The position numbers were made by a program, and so were the translations under genes. The notes beneath the pieces are model-generated. The model was not told where the DNA came from and did no database searches. It worked only from the letters and a program-made list of their open reading frames with translations. Shown here in pieces: positions 11,144-22,706 of a stretch of 64,000 nt of DNA. Source of the DNA: Cyclina sinensis. Its lineage: Eukaryota; Mollusca; Bivalvia; Venerida; Veneridae. The DNA lies in contig JAAONU010000016.1 in the NCBI GenBank assembly GCA_012932295.1, forward strand, positions 26,659,290 to 26,723,289, in the 5' to 3' direction. Each line of letters starts with the position of its first letter. Position 1 is the first letter of the stretch.

Positions 11144-12786
11144 AAGTATTCCTTCAGAAAACTGCTTGCAGTCAGGATAGCTTTTTAAAAAGGCCAAGGC
11201 CATATTTTCTTTGAATTAATATTGTAAAATATTTCAGAAAGTTGATCAAGTTTTTTTATATATATTCTTTAGAAGAAAGACCTCATGAAATAGAACAAAA
11301 CTTCTGCTGAAATGTTTTGTACTTCATACATCTTCGAGTACAACTAGATAGCAGTATTTCTGTACTTCAAAGATCTTTGAGTACTTCTTGTCAGACTTAA
11401 TAGTAACCAATAGAACATTTTGTATTGTCAAATACCCATTACTAGTCCATTCCATTCGTGTTCATTTATTGATGTTCTGTACAAACAGAGCTTGTTGAGT
11501 ACATCTGCTGACGACGGCAGAATGGTTTTGGAATTCATTGAACAAAAAAATAGGAAAATTGGAGACTTGGGCTTTGTAAAAAAAACTCTTTAAAAGAAAG
11601 TTTTGATAATTACGTTTTATTTACTATATTTAAACTTGTAAATATGTATGGCGAGTATCGTTATTTCAGTAAGGTCAAGTCTGGCTTTGTGCATCAAGGT
11701 TTTTGTCGTAAATTGTCTGCAAATATTTATTGGAAAAACAATCAGCACACCTAGGAATCTGTAGTATTTTAATTAAGCGCTTGAGGACAGACGCTTTACA
11801 TTAAATATTGATACAGACTAACCTCGGTCGATGAATTATCTTTTAAAATCAGTAATTGTCATAAATAATCCATTTAAGGCTTTATTCCGTGATTTCTATG
11901 CGTTGTAATTTAATACTTGGAAGAAAGTGCTTCTGAATTATTAAAACAATCGATAGTGTCGCTTTATTAACACGTATACCGATACCCACAAAACACTGCT
12001 GAGGTAAATAATCCACACAAGTCAAGTCAAGTAATATTTGTATGTCGAACAAATGGTACAGAGTGCACATAACAACACAAGCTCTGAAGAGCTTTTAAAA
12101 CTGACTTATAGAGTATAATGTTTGAACGCATATAAAACATTTTTTTAAAACAGAGGAGGAGAAAAAATGGTCCAAACTGAATATTATTTCTAAAGCAAAA
12201 ATATAGACACGGTACATCACGTCTTGTTTGACAAAGACTGTAGCACTAGAAAATTGTAAAATGTCAACCTTAGTGTAAAACTGTTGCAAAAATATGGCAA
12301 ATGTCCTGATCCTGATAATTATCTATTACGGGAGCATTTATTTTCCCAGTAGCTTCGAAGATGTTTCTGTAATTTTTAGCAATCAAAGCCATCTACCTAA
12401 CTAAAACAAAAAAGAGAAGACGCCTTTTATATTCGTTTTTCTTTCTGGTCTGTAGTATTACATATTTAACTTTGGTATTATGTAGTCAGCAAATTTTTAA
12501 GTGTCACAATCATCTTATATCAGTATATGTAAACCCTCAGATATATAGTGGGACGCTTAGATATGTAACTATCTATTTCTCATTAGATGCATTACAAGGA
12601 TATTGAAATACAGAAAAAAATGCGAAGTTAAGAATAACAATAAACATTTTGTCAGCGCTCATTTAATTGAGCTTTTTTAAGAAATGTACAATCCTAGGAC
12701 AAAATATAGACCATATAAAACACTTTTACAATGGGAGTTTCAAGAAATGACTAATATTCACTTCAAACCTCACCCGACTTAATGTG
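11144..12786. other. Intergenic, nothing recognised
   Basis: AT-rich sequence. Short open frames at 11882-12289 have low-complexity composition and no recognisable motif, so I do not call them. Confidence 0.45.
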
Positions 12787-13904
12787 TTTTTATACCCCAC
12801 CACAAAATGGGGGGGGGGGGCTATAATGGATTCGCTTTGTCGCGTCGGTCGGTCGGTCGGTCTGTCCGTCCGTCTCCATTATCGTGTCCGCTCTATAAAT
12901 CCTATACCAATTGAAGGATTTTCTTCAAACTTGGCTGAAATGTTCACCTCAAGAAGGGGATGTGCAGAACCCATGTTGCCCATGTGTCAGCTCAAGGTCA
13001 AGGTCACAATTGAAGGTCAAATATCAAACAATCAAATATTAGACATTATGTCGTGTCCGCTCTGTAAGTCCTACACTAATTGAAAAATTTTCTTTAATCT
13101 TGGCTCAAATGTTCACCTCAACAAGGTGATGTGCAGAACCCATGTTACCCTTTTGCCGGCTTAAGGTCAAGGTCACACTTGAAGGTCAAAAATTGACTTA
13201 GAAAATATTCTTAAATTTTAACATGTACTTGAATATTTCTGAAACTAGAAAACGTATTTGCTTGAAACTTAAAATATATATGAGGTGTCAAAATTAGGAT
13301 ACGCAGGTCAAGTTTCATAACTCTGTATTGCATTTTGACAAAGTTATGCCCCTTTTTAAGTCTTCAAATTTACATACAATCAAATATTATTCAAAATGTC
13401 GTGTCCGCTCTATAAATCCTATACTAATTCAAACTTTACTCAAATGTTCAACTTAACAAAGTTATGTGCAGAACCCATGTTACCTTTGTGCCGGCTTAAG
13501 GTCAAGGTCACACTTGAAGGTCAAAATTGACTTAGAAAATGTTCTTAAATTTTAACATGTACTTGAATATTTCTAAAACTAGAACAAGTAAGCTCAGTAT
13601 GCAAAGTTTTTCCACTCTTAATTACATTTTGACATAATTATGCTATTTTCTTAACTTCACTGCTTTTGTTTGTTTTAGTACATTGGGAAAATGAAAGGTT
13701 ATTTGTAACTGTTTCGAACATGATTTGACAATATATATTTATACTATTACCTGTACAATTTGTTTTTTTTTTTCACCAGAGATATTTTCTTTTTATGTAT
13801 ATGTATTTGTGCCACTAAAGTTATTCCCTTAACCACCTTTCCGTGTCGTCTTCTGTCAAGGACATTGGTGGGGGTATGAATCGCATTCAGCGATAGTTCT
13901 AGTT
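12787..13904 (+). mobile_element. Tandem-core element, family 7
   Basis: The head is TTTTATACCCCACCAC...GGGGGGGGCTATAAT, followed by GTCGGTCGGTCGGTC and CCGTCCGTC. Core units begin TGTCGTGTCCGCTCTATAA (12880s, 13046, 13396) and each ends in AAGGTCAAGGTCACA-TTGAAGGTCAAA. The tail is ATTGGTGGGGGTATGAATCGC..., with GGTGGGGGTAT complementing the head, then a small hairpin ATCGC/GCGAT and AGTTCTAGTT. It is a separate family by sequence but has the same order of parts as the others. Confidence 0.75.
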
Positions 13905-15914
13905 AAGGTATAGAGAAACACAATGTGTCCTCCAAGACTCTGTTACTTGGTATGTAATCATTCACATTATGAAGACCTACTGACTGCTGACAAAAAGCAA
14001 ACAAAACATAAAGCCGAAAGTGAGAAGAAACGAAACACATTGTATGATTATAAACATGGCACGAATTTACCCCACCCACTTCATTATGAGGGGATGATAT
14101 CAACGTAAACTTCAACATAAATCTTCGGGGCTTCAAATTAGCTACAATGTTTTCTTTTATTATTGTACTATATAACACTGCCACACGAAGTGATAGAAAT
14201 ACATCTATGTTTTATCCTGGAAGGCGAGAGAAAGCCGCTTGTTAAAATCAGTTGCCGTAACTGCATAAAGGCTTGCGATATATTTCATATTTTTCAAAAT
14301 ATAAACGATAACTAATACATATGAAGTAGGAATATGTAAAAAACTGTCTGGTTGTTACATTCAGGATTATCGCCCTTGTATTGTGAACTACTGAGTATCT
14401 TTTCATGCAGCGACCTTTCGATACGATACTCGGGCGGGAAATTTAATATCAGTACATGTATGTATGTAGTTATGATACGCTGTTTCATATTCCAACAATA
14501 TTTATCGCGGTACCCCTTGAAAACGCTCTGTGATAAATTTACAATCTGACAGTATACGGCTCCCGTTTATATAGACAGACACAAAAATAAAGGTAATTTC
14601 AGAGCCAGTTAAATACCGTTTATAACAGTTTACTATTGTACTGTCATATTTTCTCATATTCATATTTTACAAGTATATCTATTTGTTATGACATGAAATC
14701 TTTTCCCACCAACGAAAGCTAATTATTGTCCTATATTTTCTTCCAGTTAGTGAATCAAAAGGATCATTTACATAACAAATCTTCATTTGAACATTGTAAA
14801 CTCGCGAGGTATTTCACTACACTTTACTCACTTTTCTGTACTGACTGGAATTATTTCTACATATATGACTGAATTCTTTAGAAAATAGTCACTGATTTTG
14901 TTGTTGTTGTCGTTTAGCCATTGTTAACTATACATTATTTTTGTTTAATGATTCTTTGTACCTTCAAAACGTCCAAATAAGAACATGCCTTTCTATCAAT
15001 GAATATTCACAGTGTCACATGCAGACCCAACTTTCAGACCCATCAATAGCGCCCTAACAAGTTGTCTATGAAAGCCGGTTATCTTAAAACTTAAATCAAA
15101 TAATTAAGCACCCAAGGCTGTTGTTTTATTTCCTATCATATAAAAGGACTGTCTTTATACTGTCATGGCCATTATCAGATACTTAGTTTTATGTACCGAG
15201 GTTAATAACAATTTTGTCCTTTTTTGAAATATTTTACTTAATTATTAAGATGTCTCTGTTACTACTAAGTGCATTAGAAGAAATGAAGAAAATACTGTTG
15301 TAAGCGTTAACTCAATACACTGCACGATAAAAATAGCGAATAGAATATAATAAGTCAACAAGCTTGAATGGTAATTATAACGTGTACTGTAAAAGGCCAA
15401 TAGTAAATGAACGCAAATATGATATGACCCGTCCTGGAATTTGACCTTTTTGATATAAATCTTTCGTAACGGATTTAAGCGTCTCAGATTGATCTTGAAA
15501 ACACTAAATAAGCAGAACTGTTTTAAATATTTATGGTGTTGCCATTCGCAACTTTTACAAATGTATGGTTGTTATAACTAAGATGTTATAGTAAGGAGTG
15601 GAAATATTTCGAATCTATTAACCAAATACACCACCCCGTGAGTTATTGGTAATTTTGGCCGCTTGGGGGAAATGTTTGCAACTTGGTCTTCATGAATCGC
15701 AGTGATTTCGAAATACCAATAAAAACATCAAATATGAGTTTGAATACAGAGTTTTTGATTAATAGAAAGATTAAGTCTGGTTTAAGTGAAACTAACAGGC
15801 CGCAACAAGGCGATAGTAGCTACAGATTTTCGTTTATTTTTAATCTGTATTTCTGACTTCTCCATCCAACTAGTTTTTCTTGCTCAGTTTTGTAGATCTC
15901 TATCTCGATATTTT
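13905..15914. other. Intergenic, nothing recognised
   Basis: AT-rich DNA without clear coding signal. Opposite-strand open frames at 13903-14184 overlap each other and look incidental. No repeat family was recognised. Confidence 0.45.
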
Positions 15915-16747
15915 TTATGCCCCCGAAAGGAGGCATATAGTTTTTGAGCTGTCAGTCAGTCCGTCTGAAAACTTTAACATTGACAATAACTTTCTTATTA
16001 GTAAGTGGATTTACATCATACTTGGACACAACACCCCTTTGGACAAGACCTTTACACTGACGTATAATTATTTGACCTTGACCCGTAATTGACCTTCATC
16101 TTGAAGATCCAATTGTCCAAAAACTTTAACATTGGAAATTACTTCTTTATTAGTTAGTGGATTTACTTCATACTTGGACACAACACCTCTTTGGATAAGG
16201 CCTTCCCACTGACCTATATTTGTTTGACCTTGACCCGTGATTGACCTTTACCTTGAAGATCCAATTGTCCAAAAACTTTAACATTGGCCATAACTGTCTT
16301 ACAAGTATGTGGATTTACTTCATACTTGGACTCAACACCCATTTGGACAAGACCTTTACACTGACCTGTAATTATTTGACCTTGACCCCTGAATATCCAA
16401 TGGTCCAAAAACTATTATTGGCCATAATTTCCAAGTAAGTGGATATACTTCATACTTAAACACAACACTACTTTGGACAAGGTCGTCCCACTGTCCTGTA
16501 TTTATTTGACCTTGACCCCTGAATGACCTTCACCTTGAAGATCCAATTGTCCAGAAATTTTCATATTTCCCATAACTTCCTTATTAGTAAGTGGATTTAC
16601 TTCATACTTGGACACAACCCGCTTTGGAAAAGACCTTCTCACTGACTTATATTTATTTGACCTTGACCCCTGAATGACTGGTTCTCAGATCAAAGTTCAA
16701 AGCACCACTTTCGGGGGCATTGTCATCTTACAGTGACAGTTCTTGTT
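15915..16747 (+). mobile_element. Tandem-core element, family 4
   Basis: The head is ATGCCCCCGAAAGGAGGCAT, a hairpin, then a short GTCAGTCAGTCCGTC tract. Five or so core units of about 150 bp follow, each with AACTTTAACATTGGCCATAA, AGTGGATTTACTTCATAC, TTGGACACAACACC and ATTTGACCTTGACCC. The tail is CTTTCGGGGGCATTGTCATC, complementary to the head, then hairpin TGTCA...TGACA and GTTCTTGTTT. The core is clearly related to that of the element at 48988-51745, whose head is different. Confidence 0.8.
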
Positions 16748-16984
16748 TGTTTTATTATTTGATATTTTTTTTTAAACATTAAGTGACATCATTTTGTCTC
16801 CGGGAGTTAATCTCTTCTTGATAACGGTTACCATTATGACCGAAACTTCCAGAGAGGTGGAGAATAATGTAAAAGGCAGAGGCGTCCTGTTGCCAGAGAA
16901 TTTGTTCTTTATCAGCACTACTCAAGTTCTGAAATAATGTGACCTTTAAACTGCTTAGAGTATATCATACGGGAATATGAATCA

Positions 16985-17110
16985 ACGTGTCACCTCTGCA
17001 ATACGTGAGTTACTCGAGTACCGAAAATCAGTAGGTTATATCATTAGAAGAGCGGAAGTCGAACTCGCAACCCCTGCACCACGGCTCCGGTTTTCGGTCT
17101 CATTTTTGTA
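16985..17110 (-). mobile_element. tRNA-derived SINE, family S2, copy 1
   Basis: On the minus strand, GGTTGCGAGTTCGACTTCC is a B-box/T-arm-like segment of a tRNA-like head. It is followed by a body CCTACTGATTTTCGGTACTC-GAG that is shared with the next copy at 17345-17490. The A-box half is poorly preserved. Confidence 0.5.
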
Positions 17111-17344
17111 AAGGTGGTCTGTATAGCGCTTGAAATGTAAATCTGCAACATGTGTATAATTAATTCACATTAAAACAGTCATGTGATTTGTTTTTCTCAC
17201 GCGACTTGTCAAGAATTTGTGTCATATGACATGTTGTTCGTCTATTGTCAGATTTACTGAGTTAGTCTGCACTTATACTAGTGGGATATTTTCTGTTTGT
17301 ATAGGTTTCAGTGTATCAAGTAAAGAAAAAAAATACATTTTTCC

Positions 17345-17490
17345 GCTTTTGGTGCCTTTTGATATATGTCGTGTTCTCGAGGTGCCGAAGCAGTAGGTAC
17401 AGGTGATGAAAAATTGTGGATCGACCGGGACTTAAACCCAGGGCCTCCGCTTACATGGCGGACACTGTACGAACTGAGCTACCAAGCTAC
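17345..17490 (-). mobile_element. tRNA-derived SINE, family S2, copy 2
   Basis: The minus strand gives a tRNA-like head. It has TGGTAGCTCAGTTCGTACAG (D arm and A box), an anticodon arm TCCGC...GCGGA whose loop would place TGT at the anticodon (Thr-like), and CTGGGTTTAAGTCCCGG as T arm and B box. The acceptor stem does not close and T33 is replaced, so it is not a working tRNA. The body CTACTGCTTCGGCACCTCGA matches copy 1, which makes a SINE the best reading. Confidence 0.65.
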
Positions 17491-18749
17491 ACGATGTTAC
17501 CAACTGATTTATCACCAATGTAGCTGTACCCGCTTACATAAATATTCTGTGTGTAAAATTACATGTTTCCGACACGTTCGCGTCTTCAGAATCTTCTGCG
17601 CCGAGTTGATGCTGGGCGTCGATGTTTTTTTCTTATCTACAATAGATCTTTTTTTTCTTTCATCTTTTCTTTAATCGTCCGCTGACTCGGGTTTTATCGG
17701 ACCACGACCTATTCTTGTACGACTATGATGTTTAAACCATCAGCTGTGACAGCGGTTGTTGCTGTTTGATTGTTTATAAAACTATTGACATAAGATTCTT
17801 CAATCTGTTTCATAAAAAAAAAAAACATCTAGAGATGAGCGTCATGTGGCTAATACAGAAGACAAGAAATTGAAATGCGTATTCAGAGAAACTACTAATT
17901 GAAACTGATATCCGCAATAAAATCAGTGTTAACATTGAAGGTCTGTTTGCCATTGATGGCAGCAAAATATATATCTCATTTAAGAAATTGTTTAATCTTT
18001 TAAACAGTTCACTTGTATAAAAATAATCATCTGAATAAAACTCAGAAGATACCTGCTTCAATAACCTTTTTATAGTATTCAATGAAACTAAACTTACAAT
18101 TTCTGAAAGTTTACTCGACCCCATACTAGCGCAAAAGTGCGTGAATATGACGAAAGAAAGAATATAGATATAGTTTATTGAAACTTCTTCAGAAAAATAC
18201 TCGGTGTCAGAAAAATCAATTGATCATGATGGTCTGTATGGAGGATTAGAAAGACAACCTATGAAAATCTAACTTAAAAATCATTATCGTGAAATAAAGG
18301 TTTAAAAATTAAAGTTAAATGGTAATTTTATAGTCAAATATGTCAAGGGTGGATACAAAATTTGCTATCTGATTCTTTATTCTATAGCAGTTACAATTTT
18401 TTTTTGCATTCACCCATTGATATGCATAATTCAGACGTGCGCCACACTGAAAATAATCGAATATATAATGAAGAGAACTGGGCTTTTCAAGTTAAAAAAA
18501 AATCCCAGAATGAAAGTATTATTATAATATATGGATGCACCAAAATAACAAAAATACTCATTACTAATATAGAATAACAAGATATTAATACCTATGTACA
18601 AATAAGTGTGGTTCTCAAATATAAATAACTCGTATAAATTTTCATCATATAATTTATCATGTATGGATGAATTTTAATAGCAATATGTAGCTTTAGGTAA
18701 ATACAGGAAATCATGTTGTCGTCTCACTATCTAGAAAGCCGGTAGACAT
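17491..18749. other. Intergenic, nothing recognised
   Basis: AT-rich. The minus-strand open frame at 17810-18124 has no motif I recognise and low-complexity composition. I leave it uncalled. Confidence 0.4.
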
Positions 18750-19055
18750 TAGTACAAACCTCGCTGACCCGGCAAGCATCGACTGTTAGCCTATGGGTTC
18801 TCGGTTCAAACCCCACCAGGGCCCGCTTAGTTTCTCTGTGATAATTGATCTCGGATAGTGCACCAAGAAAGGTCATTTGTCTCTCACCTCTGATTCAAGC
18901 GAGGATGCAGTAATTTGCTTGCGGAGAGGTTAGTTAGTAACTGGTTGGATATCCAGGAACATTGATTTGGTGAACTGACGACCGGGATTTGACCAAAGAG
19001 AGGTTGGAACTGGCGATAAACCCCAACAGAAACTAAACAAACAAACAATCAAATA
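18750..19055 (+). mobile_element. tRNA-derived SINE, family S1, plus copy
   Basis: The head ends in GGTTCTCGGTTCAAACCCC, which contains a good B box. The body reads TTTCTCTGTGATAATTGATC, CATTTGTCTCTCACCTCTGA, GTAACTGGTTGGATATCCAG, GGCGATAAACCCCAA and ends in an A-rich tail (AAACTAAACAAACAAACAA). The same body occurs in reverse at 48205-48505, where the tRNA-like head is better kept. Both ends of a SINE are therefore defined by comparing the two copies. Confidence 0.75.
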
Positions 19056-19488
19056 AACTATTCCTCAAGCGGATCGAAAATGACAAAGGTATTGCATGGG
19101 AGTAATTGAAACTGAGTTTCATTTCCTTTTTGTAAGCCCAAAGTATTATCACTTATGTAAACCGTTCTTAAATCCAAATTACTACAGATGACCACTATTG
19201 GAGAGATTTAAAAGCTTGTTTAATTCTTAATATTTCAAAATTAATTTTTATTTTGCTAAATACATAAAAAACAAATTTGCTCTCGAAAAAACATGGTTTA
19301 AAACACGGTAGATGTCAACTTAGATTCATTTGATTTACATAGTGACGGTCTCTGTGAACCGAGTTATGTAAAATCAGTCAGCAATAAATGTCATGCATGA
19401 TGCAATACCGAATAAAATATTTCTTGTTGTTGTTGCTGTTGTTGTTGTAGTAGTAGATGCATATGATTATAAAAGGAACATCGAAATA
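19056..19488. other. Intergenic, nothing recognised
   Basis: AT-rich; ends in a short TTGTTG trinucleotide run (about 19421-19450). No gene recognised. Confidence 0.4.
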
Positions 19489-19490
19489 AG

Positions 19491-20109
19491 TTTTTGTGTC
19501 GCCCTTTCGAAGAAACGGCGATACATAGGGATCGCTTTGTCCGTCGGTCCGTACGTCCATCACGAAAACTTAACGTTGGCCATAACTTTGCCATTTCTTA
19601 ACATTTCCTCATCAAACTTTCAAATTATATTGCTAACGACAACAGGGTCGTAATGAGGCCAAATCTTTGTGCTAAGGTTACACGTGACAGAGTTATACCC
19701 CTTTTTGTACTTGGATTTAGTCACGAAAACTTAACATTAGCTATAACTATGCCATTTCTTAATATTTCTTCATCAAACTTTCCAGTTGTAATGTTTACAA
19801 TTGTATAGCTTACGACATAGGGATCGCTTTGTTCGTCCGTCAGTCAGTCCGTCCGTCACGAAAACTTAACGTTTGCTATAACTTTGCCATTTCTTAACAT
19901 TTCTTCATCAAACCTATATTACTTATGACAACAGGGTCGTGATGATGCAAAAGTCTTTAAGTCAAGATCACATTTAGTGGAGTTATGCCCTTTTTTGTAC
20001 TTGGACTACCATGATGTCTTTGCCAGCAGGCCCTTGTTTACCTTTTTCGTTATTCTAACTAAGTATCCAAAGGCGACACAAGTGTTCAACTGAACACCCA
20101 TCTAGTTTT
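19491..20109 (+). mobile_element. Tandem-core element, family 8
   Basis: The head is TTTTTGTGTCGCCCTTTCGA...GGCGATACA. It is followed by GTCCGTCGGTCCGTACGTCC and a core starting CACGAAAACTTAACGTTGGC. A second microsatellite plus core start lies at about 19812-19870, so the left part is partly duplicated. The tail is GGCGACACAAGTGTTCAACTGAACACCCATCTAGTTTT. Its GGCGACAC complements the head, and GTGTTC...GAACAC is the tail hairpin before CTAGTT. Confidence 0.75.
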
Positions 20110-20294
20110 CTTACAAGCCAGACATTTAGGAACTCATAAATCACTAAGTTATTACTTATTTTTGCTTTTGGGACTTAATTTCTTGTAATTCAGAATTTCA
20201 TTTTTGACAAGTATTAATCAACAGCATTTCATAAACACAATATCAAAATTGGTGAAAGAAATTATGCAGAAAGAAATTATTTATAAAAGGTGTG

Positions 20295-20486
20295 TAGGTC
20301 GGTCGGTCGGTCGGTAAGTACGTAGGTCGGTCGGTAGGTAAGTTGGCAGGTAGGTCGCTCGGTAGGTACGTGGGTCGGTCGGTAGGTAAGTTGGCAGGTA
20401 GGTCGGTCGGTTAGTTGGCAGGTAGGTTGGTCGGTAGGTACGTGGGTCCGTCGGTATGTAAGTTTGCAGGTAGGTCGGTCGGTAGA
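20295..20486. repeat. GGTN tetranucleotide tract with higher-order units
   Basis: About 190 bp of GGTC, GGTA and GGTT tetramers. Longer units such as AAGTTGGCAGGTAGGTCG recur several times, so the tract has a higher-order period above the 4-bp one. It resembles the GTCC/GTCGGTCG parts of the tandem-core elements, but no head, core or tail adjoins it. Confidence 0.85.
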
Positions 20487-20489
20487 GTA

Positions 20490-22706
20490 GAAACATCAGA
20501 CATCCTGTTTTTTTTAATTTCGCCGTGTAACTGGAAATCAAAGAAAGGTATTTGTCAACAATGTAGATAATGAATATTATTTACTTTTTTTTTTCTTTCT
20601 TATTTTTTTTTTGAACATTTTTCTCCCCCCCCCCCCTACCGACCGGACGAGGGGAGGTTATAGGAAAGTAAATTTCTGGAACGGTCTATAACTTCACTGA
20701 TTGATCGAAGTGTTTACCTGTTGACGTAAGGGTTTATCGATATGTTTACCCATAGGCTTTAAGTCAAAGACATAAAATGAACGATCTCCATTGAATGAAT
20801 GATATGGTGGACGCTTCGTGACCAAACTACTGGCTATTAAAGCCTACCTTTTCATATCATAGGACATTTGTACTTTTATATTTAATGTCCCTACGATGAT
20901 TTGCTTGAGTGTTATCTGCATTCTTTGTGGGCACCATATAAAACTAAACATATTTATCACGACCTTTTGGTCTGATACGAAAATTTAGGTCAAATCAAAT
21001 TTGGTTTTGTTAATTCTGACCGCCCTCTTACAGACCACCCTCTTACAGAACCTAAGACTCTAAGGACAAGGGTAGAATGCTGGTTTCCTTACCTACCCAC
21101 TTGTTCGGGCGCCAGAGAACAGAGAGTCTCCAGTAAATATCCACTTACTACACTTTCAACGTAAATACTAGCTTCAACCCACAAAGTATATATCAACTTG
21201 AATTGATATGAGCAGGAACCTGTGACCCAAGCCTTGTAAAAATATAGACCGGAAGTAACTTGGCACTAATTCCTGCAAAATCTAGCTCTAAATGACTTAA
21301 CATCAACGTTAAGTAATGGTCACCTAAACTGGGTACCAACCCTTGCCCCAATGCAACGAGTTACTGCTAGGTCAGCTGGGGTTTCCTACAGATAGCTTGT
21401 AACTCTTCAGCCATTTTTCTAAGAAGAAGGACGTGGGGGACTTCTTGATTTCGGGTTAGAGGTTTAGAATTGAAAGCGACAGTCTGCATGGGTGACAAAT
21501 GTTACATTGTAAGGTATTTAAAGATTATTTCGACTATCTGTTTGTATTCTGATGGAAACTGTTTTATGGAACACAGCGGAGAATGAAGCATAAATCAGAC
21601 AAAATATTTGCACAAGCTCAGTTGAGTACCAAAAAGTTTTACAACCATTGAACATTGAACTAATTTCATTTCCTTTTATTACCAAAGACATGAGCCTGTG
21701 CTTTTAGAATACATGTATACTCTTCCGGGTGAAGGTAAATTTTTCGTGACCAATGGCAATTTGTTTCGTATTGCATTGTTTCGAGCGGGATTTTATCATG
21801 ATGGAGTATTAAACATGTACTTCTGAATTTATCAATTGAGGAATTGGGTTAGCACGCTGAATTAACCAAACTTTTCCCGTTTAAATATAAGCTAGTGAAC
21901 CGACAAACTACATGAATTGACGTGACAGTCCGCACTTAGCAATACCTGATTTTACGGCAGATTAAACTGTTGAAAGAGATACTTGTTTTAACTAGTCAGT
22001 GTTCACACTTGAAAAAAAATGCTTCTTACAGGTTTAATAATGAAATTTACTGTACTATAAAAACAACAAACGTGAAAAAAGGTTTTCATGGTTTAATAAA
22101 TAAATAAATAAGGTTAATACACACTTAGGACAAAATCATTTGTGGCAAATTATGCGTATTATTGTAACTATGTTCGGCTACATTGCGGTATCCCATAAAT
22201 TGTTTAGGTCAAGGTCAGAACAATGCTTTTTGTAATTAAGTAAGTAAGTAAATTGTTTATTATTGTGACATGTGTATATACAAAATACCAATATTCAGAA
22301 TTTAAAGAATCGTACAGATAACACCCGATCCTATTGGCCTATAAGTCACCAGTAACTTAAGCAATATAAGAATATTTCAGAAATAAAAACGCTTTCAAAG
22401 AAAATGTAAATCAGCAGTAAATGCACACATGTAGTTATTAAGTACATCAAGAGTTCATAAATGAGCCCACCCTTTCATTTATATTTGTGAAAAAAATGCA
22501 ATTTCTTCCCCCTAAATTTTATATGACCAGAGTAGATCTTTTTGAGTAAAAAAGTTCGTTTTAAAAAATCTGAGGATGGTGAGACTTCCAAACGGGATAT
22601 ACGTTTGACATGTTTAGTTTAAATGCAGTTCCTGTCGGTTAAAATCTTTCTGAGATGGATAAAAAATAAAACTTCCAAAAAAGTAATAATTACACAGAGA
22701 GAAAAC
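20490..22706. other. Intergenic and 3' flank of the desaturase
   Basis: Contains a poly-C run near 20625-20637 and an (AATA)n run near 22096-22110. No gene was recognised. TTTATT at 22256-22261 reads AATAAA on the minus strand, about 450 bp past the desaturase stop, and is a possible poly(A) signal. Confidence 0.4.

Noticed and set aside
17410..17490. A functional tRNA-Thr gene on the minus strand
   Set aside because: The T arm is good, but the acceptor stem does not pair, T33 is changed, and a SINE body shared with another copy follows.
20281..20541. Open frame of Pro-Thr-Tyr-Leu repeats
   Set aside because: It is a translation of the GGTN microsatellite.
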